This document shows, one piece after another, positions 48,101 through 59,903 of a stretch of DNA of 64,000 nucleotides; position 1 is the first letter of the stretch, and every line of letters begins with the position of its first letter. This DNA is from Parapristionchus giblindavisi (taxonomy: Eukaryota > Nematoda > Chromadorea > Rhabditida > Diplogasteridae): NCBI GenBank assembly GCA_943737045.1, contig CALSFV010000007.1, forward strand, positions 583,001 through 647,000, read 5' to 3'. Under the pieces are notes generated by a model. That model ran no database searches. It was not told the origin of the DNA and saw only the letters and a list, made by a program, of their open reading frames with translations. The translations under genes were made by a program, and so were the position numbers.

Positions 48101-51100
48101 TGTAGGCATCCGGTATCAATGCCAAACTGCCGCCAGTCGCTTACATCAAAGCAATTGATGTCTGGATCGGAGGTCAGTTATTTTAAAAGGACACCCCTAG
48201 CTAATTTTATTCTCCGCTCTGGCAACGTTCTCGCGTAGACAATTAAACTATAGAGTATTACCAGAGCGTATGTTTTAAATTAGCTTTGGGGGCGTGTTCC
48301 TACATGATTTTTTAAACTTTTTTTGAACAATATCTTATCCTTTAGCGTGCCTGACATTCATCTTCGGAGCTCTTCTTGAATTCGCTTTGGTCACATTCCT
48401 TGCAACGCGAAACGAAGGAAGTAAGCATATCAAAGATCAAAGATCAACGAATTCAAAGATCAAACTACAAAGATAAAACTACAAAGATCAAACATCAAAG
48501 ATATCAATATATTCAAATTAAGCCTTCGCATATAATGTTTACGTTTTGCAGGGAAGAAGAAGTTGGCAGAAAATGGCGGATTACAAGAGGCGAGTCTTTA
48601 TGCGTTTTCATTGACTTTTATAAATCGCACTCTACTCTCCCCATTTCCCATGCTCTCTCGTCTTTCTCTGTTTCCCTGTCATCTCTCTCACTCTCTCATG
48701 ACGTTTAATAGTGGGTCCCGATGCGCTTTTTCCTCCCTGTTTTATTGTATCCTACAGTCAATATGAAATGACCAAGAAATCGAATAAATAAGGGAAAAAA
48801 TGATTAACTAGACAAATTCGAGGTAGCTGAACACACAGCTGCACTCTACTTATTATAGATGTGGACCCTCGCGTGTTTTTTCGTAACAATACTGTTCAGA
48901 TCGAATGATAAAGATTCACCACACGAGCCGAATGATATATCTGATATTGATTTCCGATATGTCAACATGCTTATCGTGGTGGGAGTCAGTCATGCCAACT
49001 CAAAGGGCCTCCTTCCTTAAGAGCTCGGATCTGTAAGACTTGAGCATTTCGGCCAGATTCCGGACATTTCGCCAAGAATTTTGATTCAGGCCACTGTACT
49101 TTATGGGTGTAGGGTACCTTGGGCCCACATTACAAAATGGTACCCAAAGTGGCCCTAGCAGTGGAACGCGGCGTGCCAGGTGGGTGCCAAGTTTGAAAAC
49201 TCGATTTTCATATTTTTTCAACCGAACAAGCTAGAGTCCAAATTTCTTCGGCATTGTGTTAGTCATGCCCAATGTGCACATAAACACTGTTGAGATTAAT
49301 TTTAAGCAATTCCTAGACTGAATTGTTACCAGAATTTTCGGTTTTTTTCGATTTCTCGGCATCTCAATTTCAATTCCGCAAAAGTTCTCTAGTATATCCA
49401 TGTAGCCCAACTACTAGTGCATGTAACCCTGCTAGGCGCAAATCGATCTTGGATTGCGTGTGTCGGAAAAAAACCGGTCTGAGTGTTTCCAACTTGACTC
49501 AGAATCGTTATTTCATGATTTTTTTGCTGTATTTTCCAAACGATTAGTGCGGAATTGTGGTCTACTCAAAGTTTCGAGGTGAGTCGAGTAAAATGACACA
49601 AGAAGCCCATCACTTGGATCAATTTGAAAATTTCGTTTATGTGGCTTATTGTGAAGTACTAATGATGTGAATAATATTCAGCCAGTGCTCAATAGCTGAT
49701 TTCTCCTTTCAACCATTTTTCGAAAAGTTTCATGTTGAATACGTGCGAAAAAGTCAGAATTGTGCTTGAATCAGTTTCCAACTTACTTTCTGTAACATTC
49801 TATCTAAGTACTTTACAATGTACATAATCAATATGAAAATCGTTAATTTCGGAAAATTCAAAAAAAAAACAATTTGAGTGCCTACTTTCACGGAAAATTT
49901 CTGAAATATTGCTGTTTTTCGGCTAGAATGCTGCGACAATTAGCAAATGACAATGACAATGTGATGTTGTTTCATGATGAGTAAACATAGTAGAACTGAA
50001 ATCCCGGCATTCGGCTCACTTTTGAAAAAAATCGATTTCCATCCGGGGTCATGGCAAAAAATATGAATTTTCCGAAATTAACAATTTTCAAATTGATTAT
50101 GTACATTGCAAAGTACTTAGATAGAATGTTACAGAAAGTAAGTTGGAAACTGATTCAAGCACAATTCTGACTTTTTTGCACGCATTCTGCATGAAACTTT
50201 TCGAAAAATGGTTGAAAGGAGAGATCAGCCATTGAGAAAACATTTCAAACTTGAGAAATTTTGAAATTTTCCACCATGACCCCCGGGTCATGAAATTCGA
50301 AATTTTCAAATTGATCCAAGTGATGGGCTTCTTGTGTCATTTTACTCGACTCACCTCGAAACTTTGAGTAGACCACAATTCCGCACTAATCGTTTGGAAA
50401 ATACAGCAAAAAAATCATGAAATAACGATTCTGAGTCAAGTTGGAAACACTCAGACCGGTTTTTTTCCGACACACGCAATCCAAGATCGATTTGCGCCTA
50501 GCAGGGTTACATGCACTAGTAGTTGGGCTACATGGATATACTAGAGAACTTTTGCGGAATTGAAATTGAGATGCCGAGAAATCAAAAAAAAACCGAAAAT
50601 TCTGGTTACAAAATCAGTCTAGGAATTGCTTAAAATTAATTTCAACAGTGTTTATGTGCACATTGGGCATGACTAACACAATGCCGAAGAAATTTGGACT
50701 CTAGCTTGTTCGGTTGAAAAAATATGAAAATCGAGTTTTCAATCTTGGCGCCCACCTGGCACGCCGCGTTCCACTGCTAGGGCCACTTTGGGTACCATTT
50801 TGTAATGTGGGCCTAAGGTACCCTACACCCATAAAGTACAGTGGCCTGAATCAAAATTCTTGGCAAAATGTCCGGACAATGCTCGAGTCTTACAGATCCT
50901 AGCTCTTAAAGCGTGATAAATAGTTTTCTAGAGAATTTTTTTATTATTTCTTAAGTCAAAAGTCAATTTTTGTGCCCTCGAACAACAAGATATCGACATT
51001 TTTTGGATTCCCTGTTTTAATCTCATATCATGTCTGCATCTTTTTCAACTTCGAAAATACGCTTAGAAAAAATGGAGAAATGATTTTTTCCTACTGCATT

Positions 51101-52529
51101 GTCCATCTGTTTGGTCTTCTCAGATTTTCTGTCATGTGCTCTCGAAAGAATCCGCATTCCACAATAATTTCATTAGACCAAAAGAGCGGAAACGAGAGGG
51201 GAAATAACAAAGATCACTTTATTTGCAAAATAACGTTGTTTGAACTCATGTCTTATATTGTAGAAAAACAGTTACATCCAGAATTGATTTGATTTGGGAA
51301 TGTGCCTCCCAACCTATCATAACGTTGTTCAATGTAAGCAAGTAATTCAAAAATAAACAAAATATGCGTAGAGATCGTGTGAAATGTGTAGTGCATCTTT
51401 TCTTTATCTTTCGCAGCTTTTGAGCAAAATATTACGTTGTCTTTATTGATTAAAAAACTGTGTCTTAAAAGGACCACATTCATGCATTCTTTCATTCAGA
51501 CAAAAGTAATACGTGGTGAAGTACTACAAACCAGTGGTTAGAGTCCAGAAAGTTAGAGGGGTGATGATGACAGAGCAAGGAGAACTGAGATACGCAGACA
51601 AAATTCCACGACGTAGAACTCTATTGAGGACCTACTTTACCGCATGGGATAGAATGGCGGGGGCGTAATACATCACTAAAAGCTTGAAATAGCTTGAAAG
51701 ATTCTTTTATTACAATAATATGTTGTAAATCTTTCAGAATCCAATACAAGGTGTGTGGATTCCGAAGAACGCGATAGAACGAGCTGATAGGGCGGCGAAA
51801 TTGCAAGGTTATCGATCGATTTATTGATTTTCTTAGTATTGAGTGATTCCATTAGCAAGGATTACAAGTGTATTGTAGAAATTATATAGCAACTATCATG
51901 TACCCGTTTCAAATGAGTTTCACTACTGCCATTTTATTATTTGATGGATTTAGTACCTCTTATTTTGCATCATAGATTAATAGAATAATTAAAAAGAACT
52001 ATACACCATTAATATAACAAATTTTGAGCGCAAATACATTTGATTGAAGGTGGTTCGGATCGATCGTATTGTTTGATGAGATGGTGGAGACGACAATCGG
52101 CCATGAGAGACACCTCACTACAAGCTGACATCGTATCCAGTATGTGCTTGGATGACTTATAATATTATCTGTAGTTTGGTCTTTGATCTCTCAATATTCT
52201 TAGTAGTTTGACTACCATATTCCACTTTACTTTCATCATTAGTTTCATTATATTGAGAGTTTAAACAGTGAATAAATAAGTACGAATAGGTACGGCGTGA
52301 CTCCTTTCATTACTCCCGTTGTAGGGAACGTCTGAAACTTTAAACTACCCGTAGTTTGATCTTTAATCTCAAAGATATCTGTAGTGTGGTCGTTTACCGT
52401 TTCCAGATCATGGTAAAATCTAGTTTGATCTTTGATCTTCTTCTAGGAGTGATGTTCCCGCTGCTCTTCATCTGCTTCAATATCTCATATTGGTCAAGAT
52501 ACCGTAATCCTCAAGTGAGCGATGACTAA
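36159..52529 (+). CDS. Glutamate-gated chloride channel subunit (Cys-loop receptor)
   Basis: Exons in phase: 36159-36208, 40078-40122, 40601-40688, 41939-42000, 42438-42528, 42577-42652, 42930-43065, 43125-43209, 43280-43346, 43472-43530, 43984-44053, 44399-44478, 45248-45333, 46114-46249, 48106-48172, 48346-48420, 48552-48593, perhaps 48859-48874, 52081-52139 and 52447-52529 (TAA), about 490 residues. Signal peptide [20 protein letters not shown]; then a Gly7 run and an acidic stretch; binding domain with GYDPRVRP and Cys-loop [15 protein letters not shown]; the second cysteine pair [12 protein letters not shown] typical of GluCl; M1 [17 protein letters not shown]2 with the anion-selective PAR motif ([14 protein letters not shown]); M3 [16 protein letters not shown]4 [17 protein letters not shown]. 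GluCls conduct chloride in nerve and pharynx and are ivermectin targets. The first four exons are inferred from phase and the signal peptide; a start at 42292 is the alternative. The M3-M4 loop joins are uncertain. Introns carry many mobile elements. Confidence 0.8.
38762..38873. repeat. Short TTAA hairpin repeat, copy 3
   Basis: Ends gggacaccccgagctaattt and aattagcccgggtgtgcct are inverted, with CTCTCCGAT and AGAGCCAAG stems between. It lies in the first intron of the channel gene. Confidence 0.65.
39655..39835. repeat. CT-rich simple repeat
   Basis: About 180 bases of CTCTCTCCCTC-type sequence lie in the first channel-gene intron, with GA-rich runs just upstream (39520-39610) able to pair with them. 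No coding support on either strand. Confidence 0.75.
41207..41320. repeat. Short TTAA hairpin repeat, decayed copy 4
   Basis: The left end (ttaaagtcagtccccttagc, then taattttactgcc) matches the family, and the inner stem pairs ACTCTCTC with GAGAGAGTGT. The right end is diverged. It lies in the intron before the acidic exon of the channel gene. Confidence 0.5.
43558..43679. repeat. Short TTAA hairpin repeat, copy 5
   Basis: TTAAAGCGACACCCCAAGC at the left matches the complement of gctcggaatatgccgttaa at the right. The inner stem pairs CGCCGCTCTGGCAATGC with GCATTGAAAGAGCGG. TTAA lies at both edges. It sits in the channel intron after exon 43472-43530. Confidence 0.7.
44655..45205 (+). repeat. 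Direct duplication of about 240 bases
   Basis: The segments 44655-44895 and 44968-45205 are diverged direct copies. Both begin agcgt.taaaaatcacttg, share gacgggttaggtgagat-like cores and end in ttgtcattttcttatgcaag. They fill most of the channel-gene intron between exons 44399-44478 and 45248-45333. Confidence 0.7.
46361..47851 (+). mobile_element. Decayed Tc1-like transposon in a channel-gene intron
   Basis: Inverted ends CAGTGGTGGCCAGAAGGATA (46361) and its complement (ending 47851) are flanked by TA (46359-46360, 47852-47853). A broken transposase can be read on the plus strand in pieces: a helix-turn-helix-like part near 46870-46930 (GTISRVIKK) and a DDE-type segment near 47235-47300 ([13 protein letters not shown], then DVRRRDEA). 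Stops and frame changes separate the pieces, so it cannot make an active enzyme. The end sequence and TA duplication place it in the Tc1/mariner superfamily. It lies in the intron 46250-48105 of the channel gene. Confidence 0.85.
47945..48083 (-). repeat. Dispersed repeat family D, minus-strand copy
   Basis: Read on the minus strand, it begins ccgttattcaaggcacacga and continues through cgataattcaaggccaattc, aligning with 33276-33390. It ends 22 bases before the acceptor of the channel M2-M3 exon at 48106. Confidence 0.6.
48186..48301. repeat. Short TTAA hairpin repeat, copy 6
   Basis: The left end aggacacccctagctaattt pairs with aaattagctttgggggcgtg at the right. The inner stem pairs TCTCCGCTCTGGCAACG with a diverged TTACCAGAGCG. 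It almost fills the channel intron between exons 48106-48172 and 48346-48420. Confidence 0.7.
49021..50905. mobile_element. 1.9 kb fold-back element flanked by TTAA
   Basis: Inverted arms of about 900 bases start GAGCTCGGATCTGTAAGACT and end in its near complement. TTAA abuts both ends (49017-49020 and 50906-50909), the target sequence used by piggyBac-type transposons. Matching segments continue inward, for example gtgcttgaatcagtttccaa near 49760 against its complement near 50150; the centre is near 49,963. No transposase frame is visible. It lies in the last large intron of the channel gene, just left of the duplication breakpoint. Confidence 0.8.
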
Positions 52530-52864
52530 TCGATATCATCGACTCCCACAAAGAAAATCCTGTTCTCTTCTACAAGAGAACACATGATCCATACTGTACA
52601 ACTAGTACCCTAACACTGTGCTCCTACAGTATCCCTACTCCATTGTATCCTGCCGTACGCCTACAGTATATCATGTAGTCGTTCTACAGTACCCTAAAAC
52701 AATACTTCTACAGTATCCCTATTCTATTAGTCTACGCTCAATCAATCAATACAGTACGGGTTGCACCGATTGAGATACAACGAATCCCCCAATCTAGTCC
52801 CGATTCAATCAATACTCTTATCGTTATTTTCAATCGATTCTCAAAACACGCAATCACCGGTACC

Positions 52865-53132
52865 GTGATCACTCTTACCGTAACCAATTTATTATCGTGA
52901 ACTGAGCTTGGAACAACGATAAGGCAATAAAGAGATTTGTATATAAAATATTTCTATATTGTGACTCAAGCAACTACAAAAATTATCAAAAAATAATATC
53001 TGAAATCTACTAAAGGAATGTGAGAGTAATCCTACTGAACAAAGATCAGAGACCGAAATGGGCGGAGCCTACATATTATCGATTGGATAACTTCTCATTT
53101 CTTGAAATAATATTTGGTGGGGACGAAGGGCA
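52865..53132 (-). pseudogene. Duplicated 3' end of the T-protein gene
   Basis: About 270 bases repeat the last coding part and 3' flank of the T-protein gene at 54134-54385. On the minus strand the last codons read [11 protein letters not shown] followed by TGA at 53097-53095, then the same downstream sequence. It lacks the rest of the exon. A further partial repeat of the flank lies at about 53134-53225. The same arrangement recurs in unit 2 at about 60688-60955. Confidence 0.7.
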
Positions 53133-53288
53133 AAAAATATCTCAAATCTACTAATGGAAAGTGAGCGTTCCTACATAACTTATCGATTGAGTGAAAAGAA
53201 CAAAGATCTAAATGAGTGGAGCCTACTAACAAGTGGATGGTCTGAGGAAACATATCGTGAAGATCGGGTGCCTCAGACTATTCCCTAG

Positions 53289-53408
53289 CACAGCGTTCTC
53301 ATGACTTTCAAAGCAAGAACGACCGCTCAACATACAAACTCTCTCGAATACAATGGTCTCTCCTTTGTCTTGCTTTGGAAGAAAAATGGCTTGGACCAGA
53401 ATACTGTG
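53289..53408. mobile_element. 120 bp inverted-repeat element (family C), copy 2
   Basis: Ends CACAGCGTTCT and AGAATACTGTG, flanked by CTAG (53285-53288 and 53409-53412). Almost identical to the copy at 28197-28316. Confidence 0.85.
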
Positions 53409-54350
53409 CTAGTAACAAGAAGCTTGTCTCCAATGTATTTTCATTGGCTCAAAATGCACACATAAGTGTCTCCATTTGCCGCGCTCTCTCGTCTTTCTCT
53501 GCTGCCTTGTCCACTCTTTCTATTTTAATAATATACTTTATGCGGTGCAAAAGTAAAGTATAATAGTTGATAGATTATTTGATATGTAGTTGAGTACGCA
53601 TAAATACGATTACACGACTTTCTCACATTACCTTTAGAGGTTGTTTTGAATGCTCTTTTGTTCCGTGTTTTAGTGTTTGCAGAATTGGCAGTGCTCACTG
53701 ATGAAACCTCTCAGTCCCCAATGATCCTATGTGATGTTCAAATATCGTCAAGAAAAGAAACAGGACATTAGTAAACGGCTTGTGAAAAGTGGAGAATTTT
53801 CGCGTCTTTCCTTTACATTTCGCAACATTGGAACAAGAAATACGCAGAACATAGGGCACTTGAGAGTGTTTATAGTTTTTTCTTCTGTTTGGAGTGCGTC
53901 TGCCCATGTTCATCCCCTTTTTCTTCAGACAAAAGTAAGAAGTGGTGAAGTACTAGAAATAAGTGCTAGAGTATAAGTGCTAGAGTCCAGACGGCTAGAA
54001 GGCGTAGAGAATGTGAAGAATTGAAATAGTAAATTACAGCCGCAATGCCAGAATCTATTTATTTATAAAGGGAGATTCTAAATTTATATTATTTATATTT
54101 CTGTAATATATTTGAAATATATTTGATTGAAGGATCACTCTTACCGTAACCAATTTATCGTGAACTGAGCTTGAAACAACGATATGGCAATAAAGAGATT
54201 CGTACATAAAGTATATCTATATTGTTACTCTAATAACAAAAATGAACAAAAAACAATGTCTCAAATCTACTAAAGGAATGTGAGAGTAGTCCTACTGAAC
54301 AAAGATCAAAGACCGAAATGGGCGGAGCCTATTATCGATTGAATAACTGT

Positions 54351-57300
54351 TCATTTCTTGAAATAATATTTGGTGGGCACGAAGGGCATTTTGGTCACGG
54401 TAACGCCCGTCTGTTTCTGTCCAAAATCAACGACTAGTTGAGTGCCGGCCTATAAAACGATTTATTAAATCAATAAATACAATATGGATATTTCCTCTCG
54501 CTATCATCGGATGAAGTTTTGTATGACGATATATTTATATTCTTTTTGACGTCATCGTACTCGGAATGTTTATAATAGGGAAAATGAGACACACGTTTTC
54601 AAGTACAGTAACAGACATCGTAATTGAAAGGTCAAATTTCCTAGTTAGTCAACCACTCCAATCCATGTTCAAACTACAAACTACGACATACAGTACTCTT
54701 GCAGCATACCTTGGAGTCGATTTTGTCCACATAGGCGATGGCAATGTTCTTGCCAAGACAGGGTGATGGGCAACCGGAAGTGACGTAGCCTACGGCGGCC
54801 TTATCAATTGGATGGACGATGGGGGCGTGGCCTGAAAAGAGAGAAAGGATACGATAGGTGATTAATTATTGATCGATAGGCACTATACTTTCCCAGTTGA
54901 TCATACGTGGGCACCACTGCCGCTAGCGGCAATACACCCCCGATTTTTGGCACCCGACCCCCCGATTTTCCAAAAAAAATCACTCAAAATGGCGTATAAA
55001 TGCTCCATTTTTTTGCTTCCTACCCCCCCCCCCCCCCCCCCCCGATTTTCATTTCCAGCGGCAATGGCCGCCCACGTATGCAGTTGATCCACACCGTCTC
55101 GTTCGACAGCAAATATACTTGTTTTAGGAGCAAATACAAACATAATGTCCCAAACTTTGTATATCACTCAAGCATATTTTCAATTTCGCAATTTTTCAGT
55201 TTTATGGAATCCACCGCCTACGCTTGTGACGTCACGTTTGCCGACAAACGGTTTTTTGCGCTTCATGAATACGTATACAGGACGTGTAAGTCACAAGTGA
55301 CAGGAAGTTGTCGTGTTCCCGTCTCGCAAATGTAACACCGCATAAATTTCACTTATTTGTACCTCTAGGAGCTCTTCCAGGCTCAGCGATCAGTCCAACT
55401 CTCTGCTTCTGCCACTTCTTACTCGTCAACTGCTCGATAATCTTCTCGGCGCCGGGGAATCCCAGCGTCTGACGGCGTCTCTTGGCTGACAATATAAATT
55501 CGTATACTGATTAAATGATTTTTAGATAGACGAAATGAATGGAAGAGCATGGAAAGGGTAACTGATTATTCCACACTTCATTTATTAATTAATCTTATGA
55601 GTAATTAATTCGTTTATAATCGACTACTCGTAATGAACAAAACGTAAAACATTTTTCAATCAATCGATCGGAAAATAAAATCATACATTGCCATACCCTC
55701 GCAATGCGAGGATTGGCCGACTATATAAGGCCCATTTTAGACCTCTTGATGCGAAAGGAAGCTAAAATGACGATTTTTAAGCGAAAATAACGAATTTTGT
55801 GAATCAACCCACCCTATTTCGAGAATTGACCCACTATATAAAAAACGGCGAGGGTACCGAAAATGTATGAAATAAAATAATCAAACGAACCAATAGTGAA
55901 CGCCAGTCCGGCCTCCACAGGAGTGGTCTTCTCATCGATGTCATTGCCTGATATGGATAATAATAAGTTGTTTTGGCGAGATAAAATCGACTCGGAATTG
56001 GCTTGCTATTGAAGTTAATCTAATTTGGGATACTCTTGAAACAGGATTTCGCCTGGTAATTTTTTTTAAATCTTGGCGTGGCAAAATCGAAGTTTTTCGA
56101 TGGAACAACAACAAAAAAAGGAAATATGGGCGCAATACAGAAAAATCTGGATGTCGTGTAGGTCGCATGAATGTTAAAGTAAGTGAATTTTGAATTAGAA
56201 TGATACAAAAATGGGTTGAAAGGGTACATGAATGATAGGCTCAACACAAGAAGCAAGATAGCACAATTTTCGCAAATAAATGAATATATATGAGACAGCG
56301 TAGTAGAAGATAAAAAAACCAAGATCAGTTCAGGGGGAAATCGATAAGAACCTACCGTATAGACAGAGTCCTGCTTCGAGACGAAGCGCATCACGAGCAC
56401 CAAGACCGGCCAGACGGACGTCGGAAGCCTAGAAATATAGAAAGAAAATCAATAAATATGAAATTACCGGCAAATGTACGAGTATACCAGGGATATATCA
56501 GTTAGGATTAGGGTGGTCCCGACAAATTACGGAACCCCCACAACACGTATTCTTACATCGAATCAAATACTATGAGGTACGGACATCCATCACTCCTCCT
56601 ATGTCCCTATGTCGAAAAGTACGTTACATACAACGAGCTTTTTTAAACCTGACCTCATTGTGAATATATGTAATGACTATTCGACATATGCCTATATCTA
56701 GCATCATTCTTGTGTTTTTTTCGGGTTGGATAATCAAATAAATGAGAAGAATCACCCTACAGTTATCGAACTGACATCAATATCGTAATATTGTTCTTTG
56801 TGACATTGCTTATAGAAATTAATTACCTTGGAAGCGAGAAGCTTCTCAACGAGTGTGGCCGCTTGCTTGGGGTCGACAGAGATCTGGAATGAATGAACAA
56901 TCCTATAATTAAAAAATCGATAATCAATAATCGATAATTTAAGGGCGAATATCGTCATGATTTCACATAAATCTCAACTCTGTGGACAAAATAACCCATG
57001 CATATTACCCAAACACTGTATTCTACAGTATCCGTACTGCACCAAATGCAACCGTAATCTACCGTATCCTTAAATACCGTATCTTCTCACCTCCACTCCG
57101 TCCTCTCCAGTGTATCCACAGCGTGTCACTCTACAATTGGGGATGCCAAACACGGTGCCGACTACGGTATTCATGAAGTAGAGCTTGGACATGTCAATGT
57201 CGGTTGTGGCCTCGGCAAGCACCGCTGCCATACCGGGTCCTGAACGAAAGATCATGATGAAATAATCCATCTCAGGCCATTCTTAAAATATACTAAAAAA

Positions 57301-58977
57301 ATTTCAGAAGCCGAGTAATATCTAAAAAAAAAGTATAAACCTTGTACAGCCACAAGTCCTCTATTATCCAGTGTCTCAATCGTGACGTCCTTGCCCTTGG
57401 CACGCCACTTAGCTGCGTTCTCCTGACAATCGATCGATAAGCGATTGATATGTATCGCATTAAGAAATAAATATTTATTTGTATTATTATAATAAAAACA
57501 AATCATTCATTCATACACAAATTTTTATTCGTTTCAAATGTTGTCACATCTTTATTGGATGTATGATAAATAAATAAATAAATTGATCATAATAATATTA
57601 TGCTGTTTATCTGTATATTCCTTTATTCCCTTATACTTATTTAATTGCTAATTGATATGACTGATTGATATTAGGATGTCCCGTATATTTGAAAGCACTG
57701 TTTGAAAAAAATCTTATTTCAAAATGGAAAGCGTAACATCCTCAGCAGGAAAATGAAGATGCTATTCTGGTTGGTTGTAATGAGTTGGTGGACTATAACC
57801 CCACAATCACTACATTGACTGCATCTACTGATCTGAAGAATGCGAATGCCAGATCTAGTCCAACTTGCAAGAAATTTTTGCTGAAATCTAAGTGCTACAA
57901 GGGACACCCTAATAATTCATCAATAAATGAATAGGTTATAATGTACAATTATAGCTTTTCATGCACATTAGATTGAAAATTGTAAAATGTGAACTTTAAT
58001 TGATTAATAATTGTGCGTCATCAATATGGCACCTGTAGATAAGGAAGATCCTTGTGAATACAACCAGCATTGGTGACGAGATAGAGGTAGTCCTTGTCGG
58101 TCTTGCTCACGATCAAATCATCCTCGATTCCTCCCTCAATCACGATTATTCATTCATTTTAAATACTTTTTTCCATAAGTTGGTGTGTAATTTGTTGGCG
58201 CACAGCCTTGCCTCCCCTCCGGCGTCTTGCTCTTAGCCGAGCACAATTGGAAAAAAGTTAAAAATTGCTTTAAAAACGCACTCGTCGGTTTTCAGAATCA
58301 GCATGTCATTAAATAGCTCGTTTTGCCGCCATGTTCAATGAGAATGACAAGTGTTATAAACATAGGTCGAAAAGTATGCTACAAAATACTAAGATGGAAT
58401 GATATAGACTGGTATCTGTTCTCAGTATACTATTGTTGGTGCGGTAATGTTGCATATAAAACATACGTGAGTAGGGACCGATACAGCAATATTTTGGAGG
58501 GACTTCCAACATATTCAATATTGTATTCATATCCACTATTTACTCTTTCAATATTCACAATAGTCAGAGGGAATTTGATTAGCTACTTTTTAGTTAACAG
58601 AGTGTATACGGTCTCTCCTATCCAGCCAATGAGGAATCTTCATCTCCAAAAATGTCACCGCAGTTTGTCCTCCCCTTAACCTTTACAGAATCCCACCTAT
58701 CGGCAAATTGCGCCCATTCGTGGCAAAAAAAAAGAAAAGGAAAAGGAAAAGCATCGAGTCAACTCTGCTTTTCCTTCCCTTTAGTCACTTTAGGGCTGAT
58801 CATAAGCGGATAAAAGGAAAAAAGATATTTAAGGTATTTAAGCGCAGTCTGAAGGAATACAGTTTATTGATTGATAAATATATCTCACATTCTCGTTAGT
58901 GAATACGGACAGAGCGCCAGTGTTCACCGGCATTCCTTCGATATCAGCTGTAGTGAGGCTTTCCATGAAGGCGATCC
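54351..58977 (-). pseudogene. gcst-1: Aminomethyltransferase (glycine cleavage T-protein), 5'-truncated copy
   Basis: Exons from the 5' side: 58975-58889, 58134-58033, 57422-57341, 57239-57091, 56883-56827, 56428-56356, 55947-55891, 55485-55363, 54831-54710, 54449-54351 (TGA), all in phase, 316 residues. T-protein signatures are clear: [53 protein letters not shown] and the end [13 protein letters not shown]. The family is about 400 residues; roughly 85 N-terminal residues, including any mitochondrial targeting peptide, are missing because the tandem duplication joint cuts the first visible exon just before ATC GCC TTC. T-protein moves the aminomethyl carbon from H-protein to tetrahydrofolate, releasing ammonia, in mitochondria. 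The remaining exons show no damage, as expected for a very recent truncation. It faces the channel gene tail to tail. Confidence 0.9.
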
Positions 58978-59903
58978 CATTCCACAATAATTTCATTAGA
59001 CCAAAAGAGCGGAAACGAGAGGGGAAATAACAAAGATCACTTTATTTGCAAAATAACGTTGTTTGAACTCATGTCTTATATTGTAGAAAAACAGTTACAT
59101 CCAGAATTGATTTGATTTGGGAATGTGCCTCCCAACCTATCATAACGTTGTTCAATGTAAGCAAGTAATTCAAAAATAAACAAAATATGCGTAGAGATCG
59201 TGTGAAATGTGTAGTGCATCTTTTCTTTATCTTTCGCAGCTTTTGAGCAAAATATTACGTTGTCTTTATTGATTAAAAAACTGTGTCTTAAAAGGACCAC
59301 ATTCATGCATTCTTTCATTCAGACAAAAGTAATACGTGGTGAAGTACTACAAACCAGTGGTTAGAGTCCAGAAAGTTAGAGGGGTGATGATGACAGAGCA
59401 AGGAGAACTGAGATACGCAGACAAAATTCCACGACGTAGAACTCTATTGAGGACCTACTTTACCGCATGGGATAGAATGGCGGGGGCGTAATACATCACT
59501 AAAAGCTTGAAATAGCTTGAAAGATTCTTTTATTACAATAATATGTTGTAAATCTTTCAGAATCCAATACAAGGTGTGTGGATTCCGAAGAACGCGATAG
59601 AACGAGCTGATAGGGCGGCGAAATTGCAAGGTTATCGATCGATTTATTGATTTTCTTAGTATTGAGTGATTCCATTAGCAAGGATTACAAGTGTATTGTA
59701 GAAATTATATAGCAACTATCATGTACCCGTTTCAAATGAGTTTCACTACTGCCATTTTATTATTTGATGGATTTAGTACCTCTTATTTTGCATCATAGAT
59801 TAATAGAATAATTAAAAAGAACTATACACCATTAATATAACAAATTTTGAGCGCAAATACATTTGATTGAAGGTGGTTCGGATCGATCGTATTGTTTGAT
59901 GAG

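Larger units (their letters stand above)
51155..58977. repeat. Tandem duplication, unit 1 (7823 bp)
   Basis: Sequence from about 51155 recurs 7823 bases later, from 58978. The junction at 58977/58978 shows a three-base overlap (CAT) between the two unlike flanks. The left limit lies in the last big channel intron; the right limit lies inside a T-protein exon. Only a few differences from unit 2 were noticed: a poly-C run of 21 against 13, and single base changes near 55643 and 55992. Confidence 0.9.

Noticed and set aside
49000..49221. Arginine/proline-rich frame repeated at 50714-50902
   Set aside because: It is the two arms of the TTAA fold-back element; no conserved protein is evident.
55021..55043. 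Poly-C run of 21 bases as a regulatory or recombination signal
   Set aside because: It lies in a T-protein intron and differs in length between the duplicated copies (21 against 13), consistent with ordinary homopolymer slippage or sequencing error.
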